A stretch of DNA of 64,000 nucleotides from Silene conica. Taxonomy: Eukaryota > Streptophyta > Magnoliopsida > Caryophyllales > Caryophyllaceae. The translations under genes and the position numbers were made by a program. This document shows, in pieces, positions 12,206-35,728 of the stretch. Under the pieces are notes generated by a model, which was not told the origin of the DNA, did no database searches, and saw only the letters and a list, made by a program, of their open reading frames with translations. The stretch spans positions 71,377,237 to 71,441,236 of the forward strand of contig CM055316.2 of the NCBI GenBank assembly GCA_029255685.2, given 5' to 3'. Within the stretch, counting starts at the first letter, position 1; every line of letters begins with the position of its first letter.

Positions 12206-14346
12206 CTAGAAAACAGTGGAAAGCATATTAGCAGCGGCAGCAATAGCCGCCCCGGTGATAGCGGATTGCACAACTTGTTCATGGGTAGTAGCGTCTGATG
12301 TAAGCGCAACTGCCATGCCGGTTAGTGCTCCTGCCACAGCACTGTTCTTCTGCATGTACAAGGAAATAGATGGAAGTTTGGTTAAATTGAAAATGGGTAA
12401 ACCAGAAATAGGAGGAGCAGGAAAAGAAGCAATTACCCAATCATGTGTACCGCGAGCCTCCTTAAGGCCATAGGTCAGACCAGAGTACACTCCAGCAGCC
12501 AACCCTGTACACCATTATTAACCTGCTGTTAGTGGTGCTGACTTTCACATTCACAAATTGACTACAACGCCACCAACATTACTCCCACTGCCGATCGTGT
12601 AAGGGTAACTTCGGAGCCTATAGGACACCCGACACCAATCAGAATCAGATTGCTTCTAAAGATAACAAGGACTTCTTACCCCACTGAAATGATTCTTTGC
12701 CTGTGTTTTTAACCTGGACAAGTAGAAAATACAAATATTCAATCACTTCGTGTAATGCATTAGTTTCGGTCATTGTCAACCAGAATCGAAGCATGACATT
12801 GTAAGCGATACAAATGAGACAGACGGAGTAAACGTTAGGAACGTACCAAGGCTTCAACTGACTTCCCACCGGTTTCAGCTGCACGAGAGACAAACAGTAA
12901 ACATTATACACAAGGCCGCTCAATGCTGCCAATTTCCACCTTAAACAGATGAAACAACATGAATCATGTAAAATATTACCCTAAAATGTATACCTCAGCT
13001 TATAGTCAACTAAAAAATAACATATCCATCTAGACATATACCCCTCCAATTTCTTGTGTTGTTCCCTTTTCAGAATGAAAAGTAAATGAGAGAATCAATT
13101 TGGAACACACAATACACATGACCTCACATACATTAAATTGATTTTGGACCACACAAAGTCGTCCAATTTCTTGTGTTGTTCCCTTTTCAGAATGAAAAGT
13201 AAATGAGAGAATCAATTTGGAACCCACAATACACATGACCTCACATACATTAAATTGATTTTGGACCACACAAAGTCGTCCAAAAGATGAAAAGGGAACA
13301 TCAATATAATTAGACCAAAACGGGAAAGAGGAACAACACAGATGAAAAGGAAACATCCATATAATTAGACCAAAAAGGGAAAGAGGAACTCACGCAGAAA
13401 ATAGGAGGTAGTATATATCAGTTTCTCCTCACAAATCAACTAACTTAACCATTAAATCATTAATGGATCAGAGTAGAGGATAGAGGGTACCTCCAAAATC
13501 AGGAAACCCGCTTCGGCGCTTGGCACCACTTGCATCTGTAATTCCTGAATCAAGTCCTGCGCCTATGGCGTCCCAACAATACAAAACATTAACAATATAG
13601 TCAAAGATAAAAAAAAAAAAAACAGTAGCAGTCAAAGATACATTTATGTGCTCCACGGTTAAAGAATTAAACTAAAGCTATAGTCTATAGACAGAGTAGC
13701 AATCGTTTCAGTTCCGCCATCAAAAATTTGCAGATGGCGGACAACCAACCAACCAACCAACCATTTAGTGACGGAGCAAAGATTCGAACTTTGGGAACTA
13801 GTAATACACTAATATGCATGGTTAGTTTAGTTAGGAAAAAAAATGGAATGCATCATTCTGTTTTATTATATTCCATTAATGGAATGGAGTACAAATGAAG
13901 AATATATATACCTTCAACAACAGTGAAATAAGCTTCACGAGATACAGCCTGGACCGCTCCAATCTATGCATATTGCATGCAAGGTTAACTTAAATAAGAT
14001 AACAAAGTTGAAAACAAATAACCAAAAGATAGTTGTCAACCCAATTTTCATATTGGGTCATTAGAAAGCAACCTCTTTTGAGTCGTAATTTACGAGCTGA
14101 GAGTCATTAAGGCACTGGGGTAACGGGTTATGGTGTCGAAATAAAAGGAAAAGAGAAGAGAGAAAGATGCATGGAAGCATGGATATGGCATACCCCAGCA
14201 GCTTTGATAAAACTATGAGCAATACGATTAAGAAGAGGATGACCAAGATCAAATAATCCTCCTTTATCAAACCTCTTCATTTCATCATCCATCATCAAAG
14301 GCCTTGTCTCTAAATCAATACTTACTTTCCTACTGTTGCTACCCAT
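12206..14346 (-). CDS. OEP162: Outer envelope pore protein 16-2 (OEP16-2), Tim17/Tim22/Tim23 family
   Basis: Channel of the plastid outer envelope, thought to pass amino acids; the 16-2 isoform is the seed form in Arabidopsis. Seven exons, in - strand order: 14194-14346, 13912-13963, 13491-13562, 12847-12878, 12680-12713, 12437-12504, 12206-12349. They join in phase to 184 aa, close to the roughly 180 aa known. Recognised blocks: LFDLGHPLLNRIAHSFIKAA, AVQAVSREAYFTVVE, VKNTGKESFQWG, YSGLTYGLKEARGTHDW, NSAVAGALTGMAVAL, THEQVVQSAITGAAIAAAAN. The SREAYF block and the longer loop after it favour isoform 2 over OEP16-1 or OEP16-3. Hydrophobic Gly/Ala-rich segments fit four membrane helices. The start is the ATG at 14346. 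The fourth coding exon in the list is only 32 nt. Confidence 0.93.
13045..13395. repeat. Two tandem duplications in an OEP16-2 intron
   Basis: Units 13045-13161 and 13162-13278 are two 117-bp copies, almost identical (one visible difference, aacacac versus aacccac). Directly after, two copies of a unit of about 55 bp follow (about 13285-13339 and 13340-13394, agatgaaaagg.. ending gaggaac). They lie in the intron between 12878 and 13491 and leave the splice sites intact. Confidence 0.85.
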
Positions 14347-15547
14347 CTTTCTTTTCTTCTTCTACAAAACTGTATCAAATGTTAATAAACAAAAGAACAA
14401 GATAATTACAAATGAAGGAAGAAACTTACTTAAGTAGTGATGTACGGTTTTTGTGCATGCCAGAGTTTGGGTTATTAAGACACGTATTGTTTTCCGTACG
14501 TCGTGGCATTTTTATACCATTCACATGCCACCTGTACTGAACCACATGTTAAAATGTTCACCATTCTTATTTTAACCATTTTTAAGTTAAAACGGCTTTT
14601 ATAATCGATTAAAATAGAGATAAAGGTAAAAAGAATATTATCAGCAATCCTAAGTTTGAGACTTTTTTTAAGTAATAATAATAAAACCAATGGTAAAATG
14701 TTGACAAAAAAGGATATTATCAGCCATCTAAACTTGTTAAAGAGTATGCTAACTAGTAGTCTAATAGTCTTTATTCCGGAATTCTGGAATAGGTAAATAC
14801 AATCTCAAATATCCACCATCGCATCTGGATACTATGAGGTAAGCGAGGCACTTGATGCTGCAGAACTAGCAACAAGGGATACAATTGTTCCAACAAAGGA
14901 ACTACTGACCGGAGCCTTGATACCGGAAAACCATACAAGATTCATAATTTGCGTTAACAATGGTGCCATTGATCAAATACACAGATAATGTACAAATCTC
15001 GTCTATTGAAATTAATATCCGGAGAAGCAAGTCCTCGCTAACACCACCATATATATTACAGTCACCATCACAAAATTGTCTAACAAACATTTAAAGGTAA
15101 CTATGCAATGGGCCAAGTATTGGTGCCCATATTCTATCAGACCATTGGAATTGGAATCGCATGAACAAAGGCAAGGGTCGCCCTTACCACTTCGATGAGC
15201 TCTGAGAGCAAAAATACTATAGCTAAACTGAGTTTTATAGAGCCCACCTTACATGGGATAAAATGAAAATGCTATAACCCGAGTTTTTTCTTTCCCTTTT
15301 TCCGAATCAGATAACCCGAGTTCTAAGGTTGATACACTTTCTGTTGGGGGTTTCATGGTCTCTTAATAGCTCTATACAAACCACCCCTCTTTTAATAAGC
15401 CAAATATATGAGCTACACTACACCATCTTGATCTTCTCGTCTGATCCAACACGTTTTCGCTCTGCTACACGTATAATTCTTCTGTGATGATCAGGGAATC
15501 ATGAAAAAACAATTATCTTAACCTGACTTCAAAGTCTTAATGAGAAA
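14347..15547. other. Intergenic region with the OEP16-2 promoter
   Basis: Between two - strand genes. The first few hundred bases (14347-14800) are the promoter side of OEP16-2; the right end is the 3' UTR of PP4R3. It is AT-rich and I see no gene. Confidence 0.6.
14454..14485 (-). promoter_or_regulatory. RY motif and ABRE-like G-box upstream of OEP16-2
   Basis: On the - strand, CATGCA (14454-14459, the RY element bound by B3 factors such as ABI3/FUS3) and ACGTGTC (14479-14485, the ABA-response element core) lie 108-139 bp before the ATG, 19 bp apart. The pair is typical of seed-maturation promoters and fits the seed-specific expression known for OEP16-2. Short motifs also occur by chance, so this is suggestive only. 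Confidence 0.5.
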
Positions 15548-27683
<12,136 letters not shown>

Positions 27684-28214
27684 TTCAGTAGCTACGAATT
27701 ACGAAACGCACCAAAAATCACTCCACAGACAAGCTGAACACTTCAATCAATTTTCCGCACTCGAAAACTAGGGTTCCGATTAGCAGGAAATGGAACAATT
27801 CCGTGATCTCCGTTGAGTTTCGTAACGCGTCTGCGAAGTAAAACGATGTCGTACAGGTGGTTTGGCCGGCGAATAGCGCGAATTTCGAGAGATTTCCCGG
27901 CGAATTAGTGTAGAGAGAGAAAGTAAAAAAGAAGAGAGAGAAAGAAATAAGTCGAGGTGTTATTATTAATGAGTGATGAGAAAAGGGGAGAGAGGGGGGA
28001 TTTTTTCCCCTCGGAGCTTCAAAAGCCTCTTTGTCTTTTTTTTATTATTTTCCTTTTTATTTAATATTATACTCTGTTAAGTTGTCGTAATTTTATTATT
28101 TTTATGTTATTGATTGATTTTTTTGGTTGGAAGGGTGTAATTGAGAAGTGAGATTGGTGGAGAGTTGAGACGAGGGTAGAGAGTCGAGACTTAAGAGTAG
28201 GAGGTATTTGTAAT
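27684..28214 (-). promoter_or_regulatory. 5' leader and promoter region of PP4R3
   Basis: Upstream of the PP4R3 ATG. Read on the - strand, 27905-27950 is a CT-rich tract (from gagaga/aagaga runs on +), a common feature of plant 5' UTRs and Inr-type promoters without a clear TATA box. The exact transcription start cannot be placed from sequence. Confidence 0.45.
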
Positions 28215-28445
28215 GGCGGAGTCTAGTTGTTAAAATTTGGGTGAAATTTTTAGAGATTCGGGTTTAAAATCCCCAAGAGCAAAATCTTGTGGATCATTCT
28301 TGACCTGGGTCCTACCCTAAATAGGCTCCGAGTCTGTTACCATCGGGTGGTTTGTTATACGTGATTTGCAGGCTATCACAAATACCCGAGCGTTTATCTA
28401 GTACGCACCAAAGGTAGCGGCTGCGGGTTCCCTCGTCCCAAAGAA
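28215..28445 (-). repeat. Dispersed repeat family R1, intact copy
   Basis: In reverse complement it begins ggacgagggaacccgcagcc and runs through ccacaagattttgctcttg to aactagactccgcc. The same sequence, in the same order but split by a transposon nest, occurs at 44563-44639 plus 60666-60845. It has no ORF. The length and the absence of LTR or TIR ends suggest an old SINE-like or otherwise unclassified repeat. Confidence 0.65.
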
Positions 28446-28665
28446 AACAAAGTAGGAGGGACGAGAATTTTGTAAAATTTGAGATCGAATTGATGACTCA
28501 TTGAGTGTGCAATTATTAGCTTGGGTAGTGGTCTAAGACCGGATTTCATGCCAGATTAAATTAATATTACTTATGTATAAAATTGCACATGTTAGAATAT
28601 TCAAAATTTTGACTAAATTTATTCATTTGATATATAATTTGTTTTTTAAATATCAATTACATAAA
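28446..28665. other. Short AT-rich spacer
   Basis: Nothing recognisable between repeat R1 and the TIR element that follows. Confidence 0.5.
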
Positions 28666-29112
28666 GGCTCTGTTTGGTAAATAGCGGATTAATATTGACA
28701 GAAGCATATTTTAAAAACATATTTGACTAGCAGAATGATTTAGCGGATTTGACTAGCAGATTTATTTAGCAGATTTATTTTAGAAGTGTTTGTTAATTGG
28801 CAGTTTAGATTAGCAGATTGTCTAAAATCTTTATAAAATGACATATAAGGACATGAAAAATTATTTATTAAATATATAAAAGAAATGTTAATATTTTATT
28901 AAGAGGGTAAATAAGACAATTTTTTTCTTTCTAATATGCTAATCCAATATGCTGGTAGGAGCAGAATATTGTAAAATAGCATATTAGACCCCAATATACT
29001 ATTTCAATATGTCATTAACCAAACACTCTAAATAGCATGTTGATAAGTCAAACATGTTAAATCTCTCAAATATGCTGAAATTTGGCCAATATGCTATTTA
29101 CCAAACAGAGCC
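28666..29112. mobile_element. 447-bp TIR element (hAT-like MITE)
   Basis: Perfect 20-bp terminal inverted repeats GGCTCTGTTTGGTAAATAGC. The interior repeats agcagattt- and atatgct-type words, AT-rich and non-coding. The flanks tacataaa / aaaataaa agree at 6 of 8 positions, as expected for a decayed 8-bp hAT target duplication. Confidence 0.75.
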
Positions 29113-30137
29113 AAAATAAAATTAAAAGGTTATAAATTATTTTATAAACTAGATTTTCAATTTAAACTTAGGGTATTAATTAATCATGGATAAGTTTTAG
29201 TCAATCATGGACATGATTGACCATAATACCTATCTTTTCACAACATTTACCATCTAATTTCACTTTCTCACACTAAAAATAAATCAAACATCATAGAATG
29301 AATGGATCCATAAATTAAACCGTGTCAACAATAGGTCTGTCTCATACTCCGGAGGATTTTGATATATGGATGTAGTTTAGATTTTCTTCAAGCATCTTTA
29401 AAGGCAATTCCTTGAATATTTTCCCTATTCCCGATCTCCCTTCGCCAAGAAGTTGAAATTTTTTAATTTATAGAAAATGAAGAACAAAGATTCAATCCAC
29501 TGAAGCCATTGTACAACTCCTTCTTGGTATGCACTTTATGCGAATTCCAATACCACTGTAAATCCGTTGATGTAAAGCTGCGAGTACTAGCAATTTCTTG
29601 ATTACTTTACTTTATGTGATATCAATTTGTTCTCTAATTGAACATTCTACAAATCTAATATTATTGTGACAGGATTCAATCCAAATAACAATCGAAAAAA
29701 AGAAGAATAAGGAAGAAAATGAACAAAGCAGAAAACGATTTAAAGAAAACCTAATTTAAGTAGTCTAAATCATTTTTTTAATTTTATATAATATAATTGA
29801 TAAGGTTAGAGAATAAAATTATTGCTTGATCGATACGAGAACTAGCATCCATAGTTGTGTGGTTTTGACGGATTGAACTAGCATCCATAGTTGTGCAGTT
29901 TTGACGGATTTGAAAATTTTGATTAATTTTGCATGTGGGGGAGAGAATTAGAGAGAGCTTTTTTGTTTTAGACTTTTAGATAAAGGGTATAGAATGGAAA
30001 AGTAATGAAAAAAAAGTTCATGAATGAGTAAACTAAATGTAGGTTGTTTAATATAAATATGTAAAAATTTAATTTGTTTGATGATGTAGGTTATCGCATA
30101 ACTATACAAAAATATCTTAGGTACAACAAATAAATGT
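29113..30137. other. AT-rich intergenic region
   Basis: No ORF or known repeat recognised, apart from a 36-bp direct tandem duplication at 29839-29874 and 29875-29910 (gaactagcatccatagttgt..gacggatt, two differences). Confidence 0.6.
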
Positions 30138-30756
30138 ATTCACTAGTACAAAAACACCCTATTGCGTCCGTTCTATATGACTTATTGCGTCGGTTCTTGC
30201 TTGACGTTTTTGGAGGTGGCGTTTATTGAAACGTCGGTTCTGAAACTGACGCAAAAAACAGACATTTGCATCAGTTCTTAGTATACAACTGATGCATTTG
30301 ATGTATCATTTGCATCAGTTCTTAAAATACAACTGATGCAATTGCTATAAGAACCGACGCAAATAGCTTAGTTTTTGCATCAGTCTTCCAGTAACGGATG
30401 CTTTTTCGCTTAGCTTTTGCGTCAGTTTCCCAACAACTGATGCAATTAGTACCTTAATTTCGCGCAAAATTGAATAGTATATGCGTCGGTTATAAACGAA
30501 ACTGACGTTTTTTTCTCTACTTGTTGCATCAGGTTTGTTAAAACTGATGTATTTGATATGTTGTATTAACAGCAACCGTTGCCTTATGTATAATAAAAGG
30601 CAACGGTTCATTTTTAATGACCGTTGCCGTTGCTCAATTAAAATTTAAAAAAAAAATATATTCCAATAATATATTTTTGGGTAAATATAAAATTTTCGAT
30701 TAAGATGATAATTAATTATAAAACCAATATATACACTTCCGTTCTCAAAATAATAT

Positions 30757-31541
30757 TCATGATTCTACACGAACTTCAAAATAAATCCAGCCATTAAGAA
30801 CAAACTCCACAGAACTACAAAACCTTACTGGTGTATCTGCAGGGCATAAAAACACAATAGTGCCAATGCTACTGCCAATATCTGCAAACCATTTGCAAAC
30901 CCGCAAGCAACATTCTGCCAAAGCATTACTACCAGTGCTGGCGCTACCGTCCTGCTTCTCTCCTGAACCAGCATGCTTCCTCTCTGAATGACAAAGCTTC
31001 AATATTTTCTTGTTCTCTTCTACCAATAAATTTATTCCTCAGTGAGCATTTACGTATTCTAGACGCCGTTGATGCATATTTGTCACAGTTAACTCGCCTC
31101 TTCTTCAGCCATGCTGAGATTAATCCTCAGGTGTTCCTTGGCCTTTTGTAGAGTTTTAAGATGAGAAGCAACTGAAATTACATTTTTAGTTTCTGGTCTT
31201 AAACTGCAGTAACAAAAGAAAATCACAGTCAGAATGGTAGGAGAAAAAGGCAACGAATATAGCTTAACCCTTTCGTTCAATATGCAGCAAATGTTAGGAC
31301 AAATGATATCTCACCTGCTCCACATTTCAAGAAGCTTACGATATGTTTCAACCCCACTATTCGCCTCAAAAAAGGTCAATGCTGTCTTTGAAACTTCATT
31401 TTCATTCACTAAACTTGCAACAAGCGCACTGAGTAATATTTGCTCCGATGGTGGGCTATCTACGGATGACCCGACCTTCACAGCTGGAGATGAAACAACC
31501 TTCACATATACAATTGATCTATTAATACAAGTACATAGCAA
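30757..31541 (-). pseudogene. Captured exons of an unrecognised host gene in the CACTA
   Basis: Three - strand exon-like blocks: about 31311-31505 (SSPAVKVGSSVDSPPSEQIL .. LTFFEANSGVETYRKLLEMW), about 31095-31206 (after acceptor ctgcag; LRPETKNVISVASHLKTLQK .. EEEAS, then a stop), and 30757-31026 (EENKKILKLCHSERKHAGSG ..). The second block is helix- and coiled-coil-like. The joined frame is interrupted by a stop after EEEAS, so the copy is probably not functional. I do not recognise the parent gene. Confidence 0.5.
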
Positions 31542-33239
31542 ACATCAACTTCAGATGATACTACTTATGTGTTGAGATTTGCACCAAATGAAACGACAGT
31601 TCAAACATTTATTTTAATACATGGGAACTTATGTGTTAAGATTTGTATCAAATGATGATATGCTACTTTTTATAATAAAAAGAAACGCAGCCAATTCAAT
31701 GAAACCGTTTGTTGTTTTATTCCATCATAATGCAATACCAATCAAGCAAAGATTAGTGAATCTCTGGCTCCACTGAAAAGCATAGACGGAAACTTGTGCT
31801 CGTTTCTTGCCAGCTGAATGTCTGAAAGTCAGCCGGTTTCAAACATAGCTATTGGGCTTACTAACAACTTACTAACGATTTTCAGGACCCGGGCATGCCC
31901 AATTTGAAACTTGAGACATGGACCTTAATAAATAACTAACCTCCTTATCTAACTGAACTCCTTAGCCATAGCAAAAATTTGGTGAATGTCATACAATTAC
32001 TGGTTGGTACCACGAAGAGCCAAAACAACCAACTCGGACTAAAAAAGGATTATCAACAATTAAGAATAGTATCTTAATAACCTACCATCTAGTTGAAGCA
32101 CAAAGAAACTCCAGGAGGTGCACTTGACATGGTAGTTGTATTGGTAATTGCAGTGGTTTAAAGACCAGAATGCGATTTTGCTTACAGTTATATCTGAATA
32201 TGCGAGCTATTTACTCATCACTTTTGGCCTCCGTAGTCGAAACTATCTGTTCCGCCAATGGTGCATGACGTCCAGCCTGTTGAAAAAGAGTTGCTGCCTA
32301 AAATAGCAATGAGCACAAAGGATAAAAACTGATTTCAGCAATATTTCAGAATCTTGGTCTGACTTCCGAGGACCACAACTGGAGTTTCACTAGCTTAAAA
32401 TTCAAGATGTTTATATTTATGAACTCTTGAGAATGTCTACTATCCTATAGGCTTGGAATCAGATACATCCAATGAGCAGAACTCTCCCAATTAAGCATCA
32501 AAGGCTGTCACGATTTCATGCTAAATCCTGAATCTAGAAATAACATGTCAAATTTCTGGTCTGTATTCAGATGCTTATATCTGAAGATTGACATGGTCAA
32601 TTTTTGAGTTCTTTAGCTTCCTAGAATCTTAAGGATGTCTATTAACCAATCGAGTTGGAACCAAGCAAAAATTCCAAATAGATTTTGCACACGAAGCTCT
32701 CAAAGACTGGCATGATTCGAATGCAACTCTGAACCTGAAATCTGACCTCTCTGCACTCAAATTAGAATATTTCACAAATGGCCAACTATTTTTGGTTGAT
32801 TCTTTTTGGAGGTTAACGCTAACATCATAAGCTTTCATATGATGTATGGTGAGCATTTTTAGCATTCCTAAGATGGAGAAACGAATTTTTGAAGCAGCTG
32901 TCAGTACTGCAGAGGGATGCTGAATGTAAACTTCAGACCTATCAGTGTTCAAGCTTCATTATCTCAAGATTGGCTCCGTATTTTTGATTGATTCTTTTTG
33001 AAATGGAAGGTTAACTCTCTTAGCTTTCATTCAAGACCTCATGAGCAACTTTTGAAGGTCTTAATCGTGATCTATGAATTTTTGAAGATTCACATCAGAA
33101 TCTGAAATGCCATAAGAGTCAGTTTCAGGAAATCCTCTAGCATTGATCTAAGAACTTAAGGCCCACTATCCTCAATGATTTCCAACATGATTATTTTTCC
33201 TAAGATGATAATATTGAACTACAAGAGGTCCAACGTAAG

Positions 33240-33405
33240 TCAAGCAAGATAATTCATAAAAGTAGCGTACTTCCCTCTTGTAAAACCAGCTTTATCCCAC
33301 TTTAGAAGAAATGGACCTTTATCCTCCTTCTTTAAATTAGCTGGTCCTCCCGTTCGCTTCTTTGTCTTATCTGCACCTGAAGCATCATGATCCTCCATCA
33401 TACAA
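33240..33405 (-). pseudogene. Captured exon fragment, unknown origin
   Basis: A - strand stretch encoding DASGADKTKKRTGGPANLKK and then EDKGPFLLKWDKAGFTRGKY. Its composition and codon use look like a real exon, unlike its surroundings. Family not recognised. It lies between the MSL-like exon and the 30757-31541 blocks, on the same strand. Confidence 0.4.
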
Positions 33406-33527
33406 AACCTATACCGTAAATAAAACATAGTCAATATAGCAATATTTGGAAAATGACAAAGTGAGAAGAAGACAATAATTAATCATAGCAATGAAACCAC
33501 AACATTTTGATGTTTCCATTTTGCTCA

Positions 33528-33721
33528 CTCAAGAACAATTTATTCATGCTGAAATTACTGAAAAGGAAATAATACTACTGTCCTTATAACTCTAGTATAT
33601 GCCCACAATGAAGGAAAGGATAGACAGGTATTATGGGAACAATTAAGATACATAGCAGCTACTAGCAGAGGGCATTGGGCTCTTGCTGGAGATTTCAACC
33701 CAGTGGTTTGTCCTGGTTATC
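33528..33721 (+). mobile_element. LINE endonuclease-domain fragment
   Basis: On the + strand FIHAEITEKE is followed, after a frameshift, by LITLVYAHNEGKDRQVLWEQ and [14 protein letters not shown]. The VYA(H)N and GDFN motifs are diagnostic of the apurinic-like endonuclease of plant LINE-1 ORF2. It is only about 190 bp, truncated on both sides, with no reverse transcriptase. Its strand is opposite to the captured exons around it. Confidence 0.75.
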
Positions 33722-33888
33722 CATTCATTTAAAATAAATGGCCGTGTTGCATGAATCATAACGCTAGACAGAAAATTTGTGAATATCTGTGTTCATCATG
33801 AGAGAAAATTTGAAGTTCAAATAATTAATTTACATGGAAAAGACAACAACCAAATAACCATTTAAGAGATACATGAAACTTAAAGCAC

Positions 33889-34039
33889 CTCACGACCAGC
33901 AAGGGTAAGCAAAACTGTGCCGAGACCCCCGGCAGTTAGCCACTTCTGAGTAGAGAAACCAAGCAATTCCACGAACAGGGAAACAGATGCCACCCACACA
34001 GTAGTATAGATTGCCTTCCCTGCAAATTGAAAACCCATC
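33889..34039 (-). pseudogene. Captured exon of a plastid MscS-like channel (MSL2/MSL3-like)
   Basis: A 151-nt exon with good splice sites on the - strand (ttttcacag before ATGGG; GTGCTT after). It encodes [20 protein letters not shown], then [20 protein letters not shown] and [10 protein letters not shown]. This is the conserved pore-proximal membrane segment of plant plastid mechanosensitive channels MSL2/MSL3. No other MSL exon was found nearby, so it is a single captured exon inside the CACTA. The LTR element inserted just upstream of it (in its sense). Confidence 0.75.
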
Positions 34040-34364
34040 TGTGAAAAATAGAATCAAAGTAAAAATAAATCCATTTAACGATCATCAAAGCTAACTGATA
34101 CGTGTCTATTTTATGATGTTTTACATCTATTTTTACACGTATTTGGTCGCTCATTTACTATGTTTTAGCCTTTATTTCCCACAAATTGTGTACTTTCGTA
34201 TTTTTATGCACTTTTGCAGATTTATGCGGAAAAGAGACGATTTAGCACCAAATTCGTATCCTCGAGTCTTTTGCTTAATTGAGGAATAAATGGAAAGTCA
34301 ATTGGAGTCAAAGTCAAGTGCCAAAAGTCAAAACAAGAGAAATCCGAAGATTTCCGTAAAGAGG

Positions 34365-34498
34365 CGGTCGATCGACCAGCTAAACGGGTCGGCCGACCAG
34401 TCCTGAATTTTAACTAAGCCCAAATTTCAAGGAATGCCGGAAATAAAAGAAGCCCAACAGGAAGCGGTCGACCGACCCGAATAGTAGGTCGACCGACC
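34365..34498. repeat. Two pairs of 12-bp palindromes upstream of the LTR TATA box
   Basis: GGTCGATCGACC (34365) with GGTCGGCCGACC (34387), and GGTCGACCGACC (34466 and 34487). Within a pair the start-to-start spacing is 21-22 bp. The same set is at 38735-38868 in the 3' LTR. Confidence 0.85.
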
Positions 34499-34981
34499 AC
34501 AACAGAAGCCCAATCGATTCTTTTCGGAAATAAACTAGAATTAGAGTCTTTAGGAAACTCTAATCTCTTACCCTATATAAGCTAATCTTGTAGCTAGGGT
34601 TTAGATATCTTAGATCTTGATAATCAAGTTTTGCATCGAATCTTTCAGTATCAAGTTTTATCAGATTTAGTTTTGTAATCTTTCAATAATTCTCAAGCAT
34701 TCAATAAAGTTAGTTTCTTTCTGCCCTAATTCCAATTGTGGTAATGACTCTTTTAATCTAGCTTTTTATTATAGTTCTTATTTTTATTATAATTGTTAAG
34801 TTAGAATCCCAAGCTTTATTGAATCTTGCATGTTTAGATTATTTACTATGTTCTCCATGTTTATTCTCAATTTCATAATCATCTTAACAACCATGAGTAG
34901 CTAATTTTCATATGTTAGGATGTAGGGGATGAATATGCGTAGGTAAATAGAATTCGAAAGACCGACTTGTAGCAGGACCAC

Positions 34982-35055
34982 GGTCGGCCGACTGGAATAG
35001 CTGGTCGGTCGACCGAGGCCGTGGTCGGCCGACTGGAGTAGCCGGTCGGTCGACC
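34982..35055. repeat. Two pairs of GGTCGG..CGACC palindromes downstream of the TATA box
   Basis: GGTCGGCCGAC (34982) with GGTCGGTCGACC (35003), and GGTCGGCCGAC (35023) with GGTCGGTCGACC (35044); each pair is 21 bp apart. Repeated at 39352-39425 in the 3' LTR. Confidence 0.85.
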
Positions 35056-35728
35056 ACCCGCGTATGTTTTCTTATTTCGTCTTTTCTTGTCAATTATAAT
35101 ATCCTGCAATGAGACCATAAGGAGACTTGTAGGATGTTAGTAATGACCTACCCAAGATTGAAAGATACGGGAAGGGCATTGGTTTACACCTTAAGACGGA
35201 TAGGTTACTCAAGGCTGAAAGGTATGTGACCTGGGATTTAGGAATCACCCTTATTGTTGACACCCAATAATTGTGAGACCTAGGAACTAATAGCATAGGC
35301 CGAAAGGAGCTATTAGGTAGCATAGACTTAAAAAGATATGTTACACCCCCTTACGCGACTGCAATACATGTTGACCTTAGAATTTATTTTACCTTAGCTT
35401 TTTATTACCCAAACATCCTAGCATCCCTTTTATTATATTTTATTCTCATCTTTATTTCTTGTTTTATTTTAATCTTTGCCTTAGATATAGTAATCAATCA
35501 ATCAAACCCCCAAAATTGTTACTTTAAAACATTAACATCAAACAATAAACATTCCCCACCTCCTTGTGGTTCGACCCTGACTTTCACTATCTATTGTTAA
35601 AGTTAGGAATTATAAATTTTATCTTTGGTACCCTCAACGACGGGCATCAAATTTTGGCGCCGTTGCCGGGGAGGTGACGCCAGTGTTTATTGTTTTTTGT
35701 TTATGTTTTCCCTTTTTCTTTCGCTGTC

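Noticed and set aside
32629-32952. 107-codon - strand ORF inside the CACTA
   Set aside because: No recognisable motif and no splice partners; probably intronic sequence captured with the exons.
34908-35118. Short - strand ORFs repeated at 39278-39488
   Set aside because: They lie in the two LTRs of the small element and arise from the paired palindromes.
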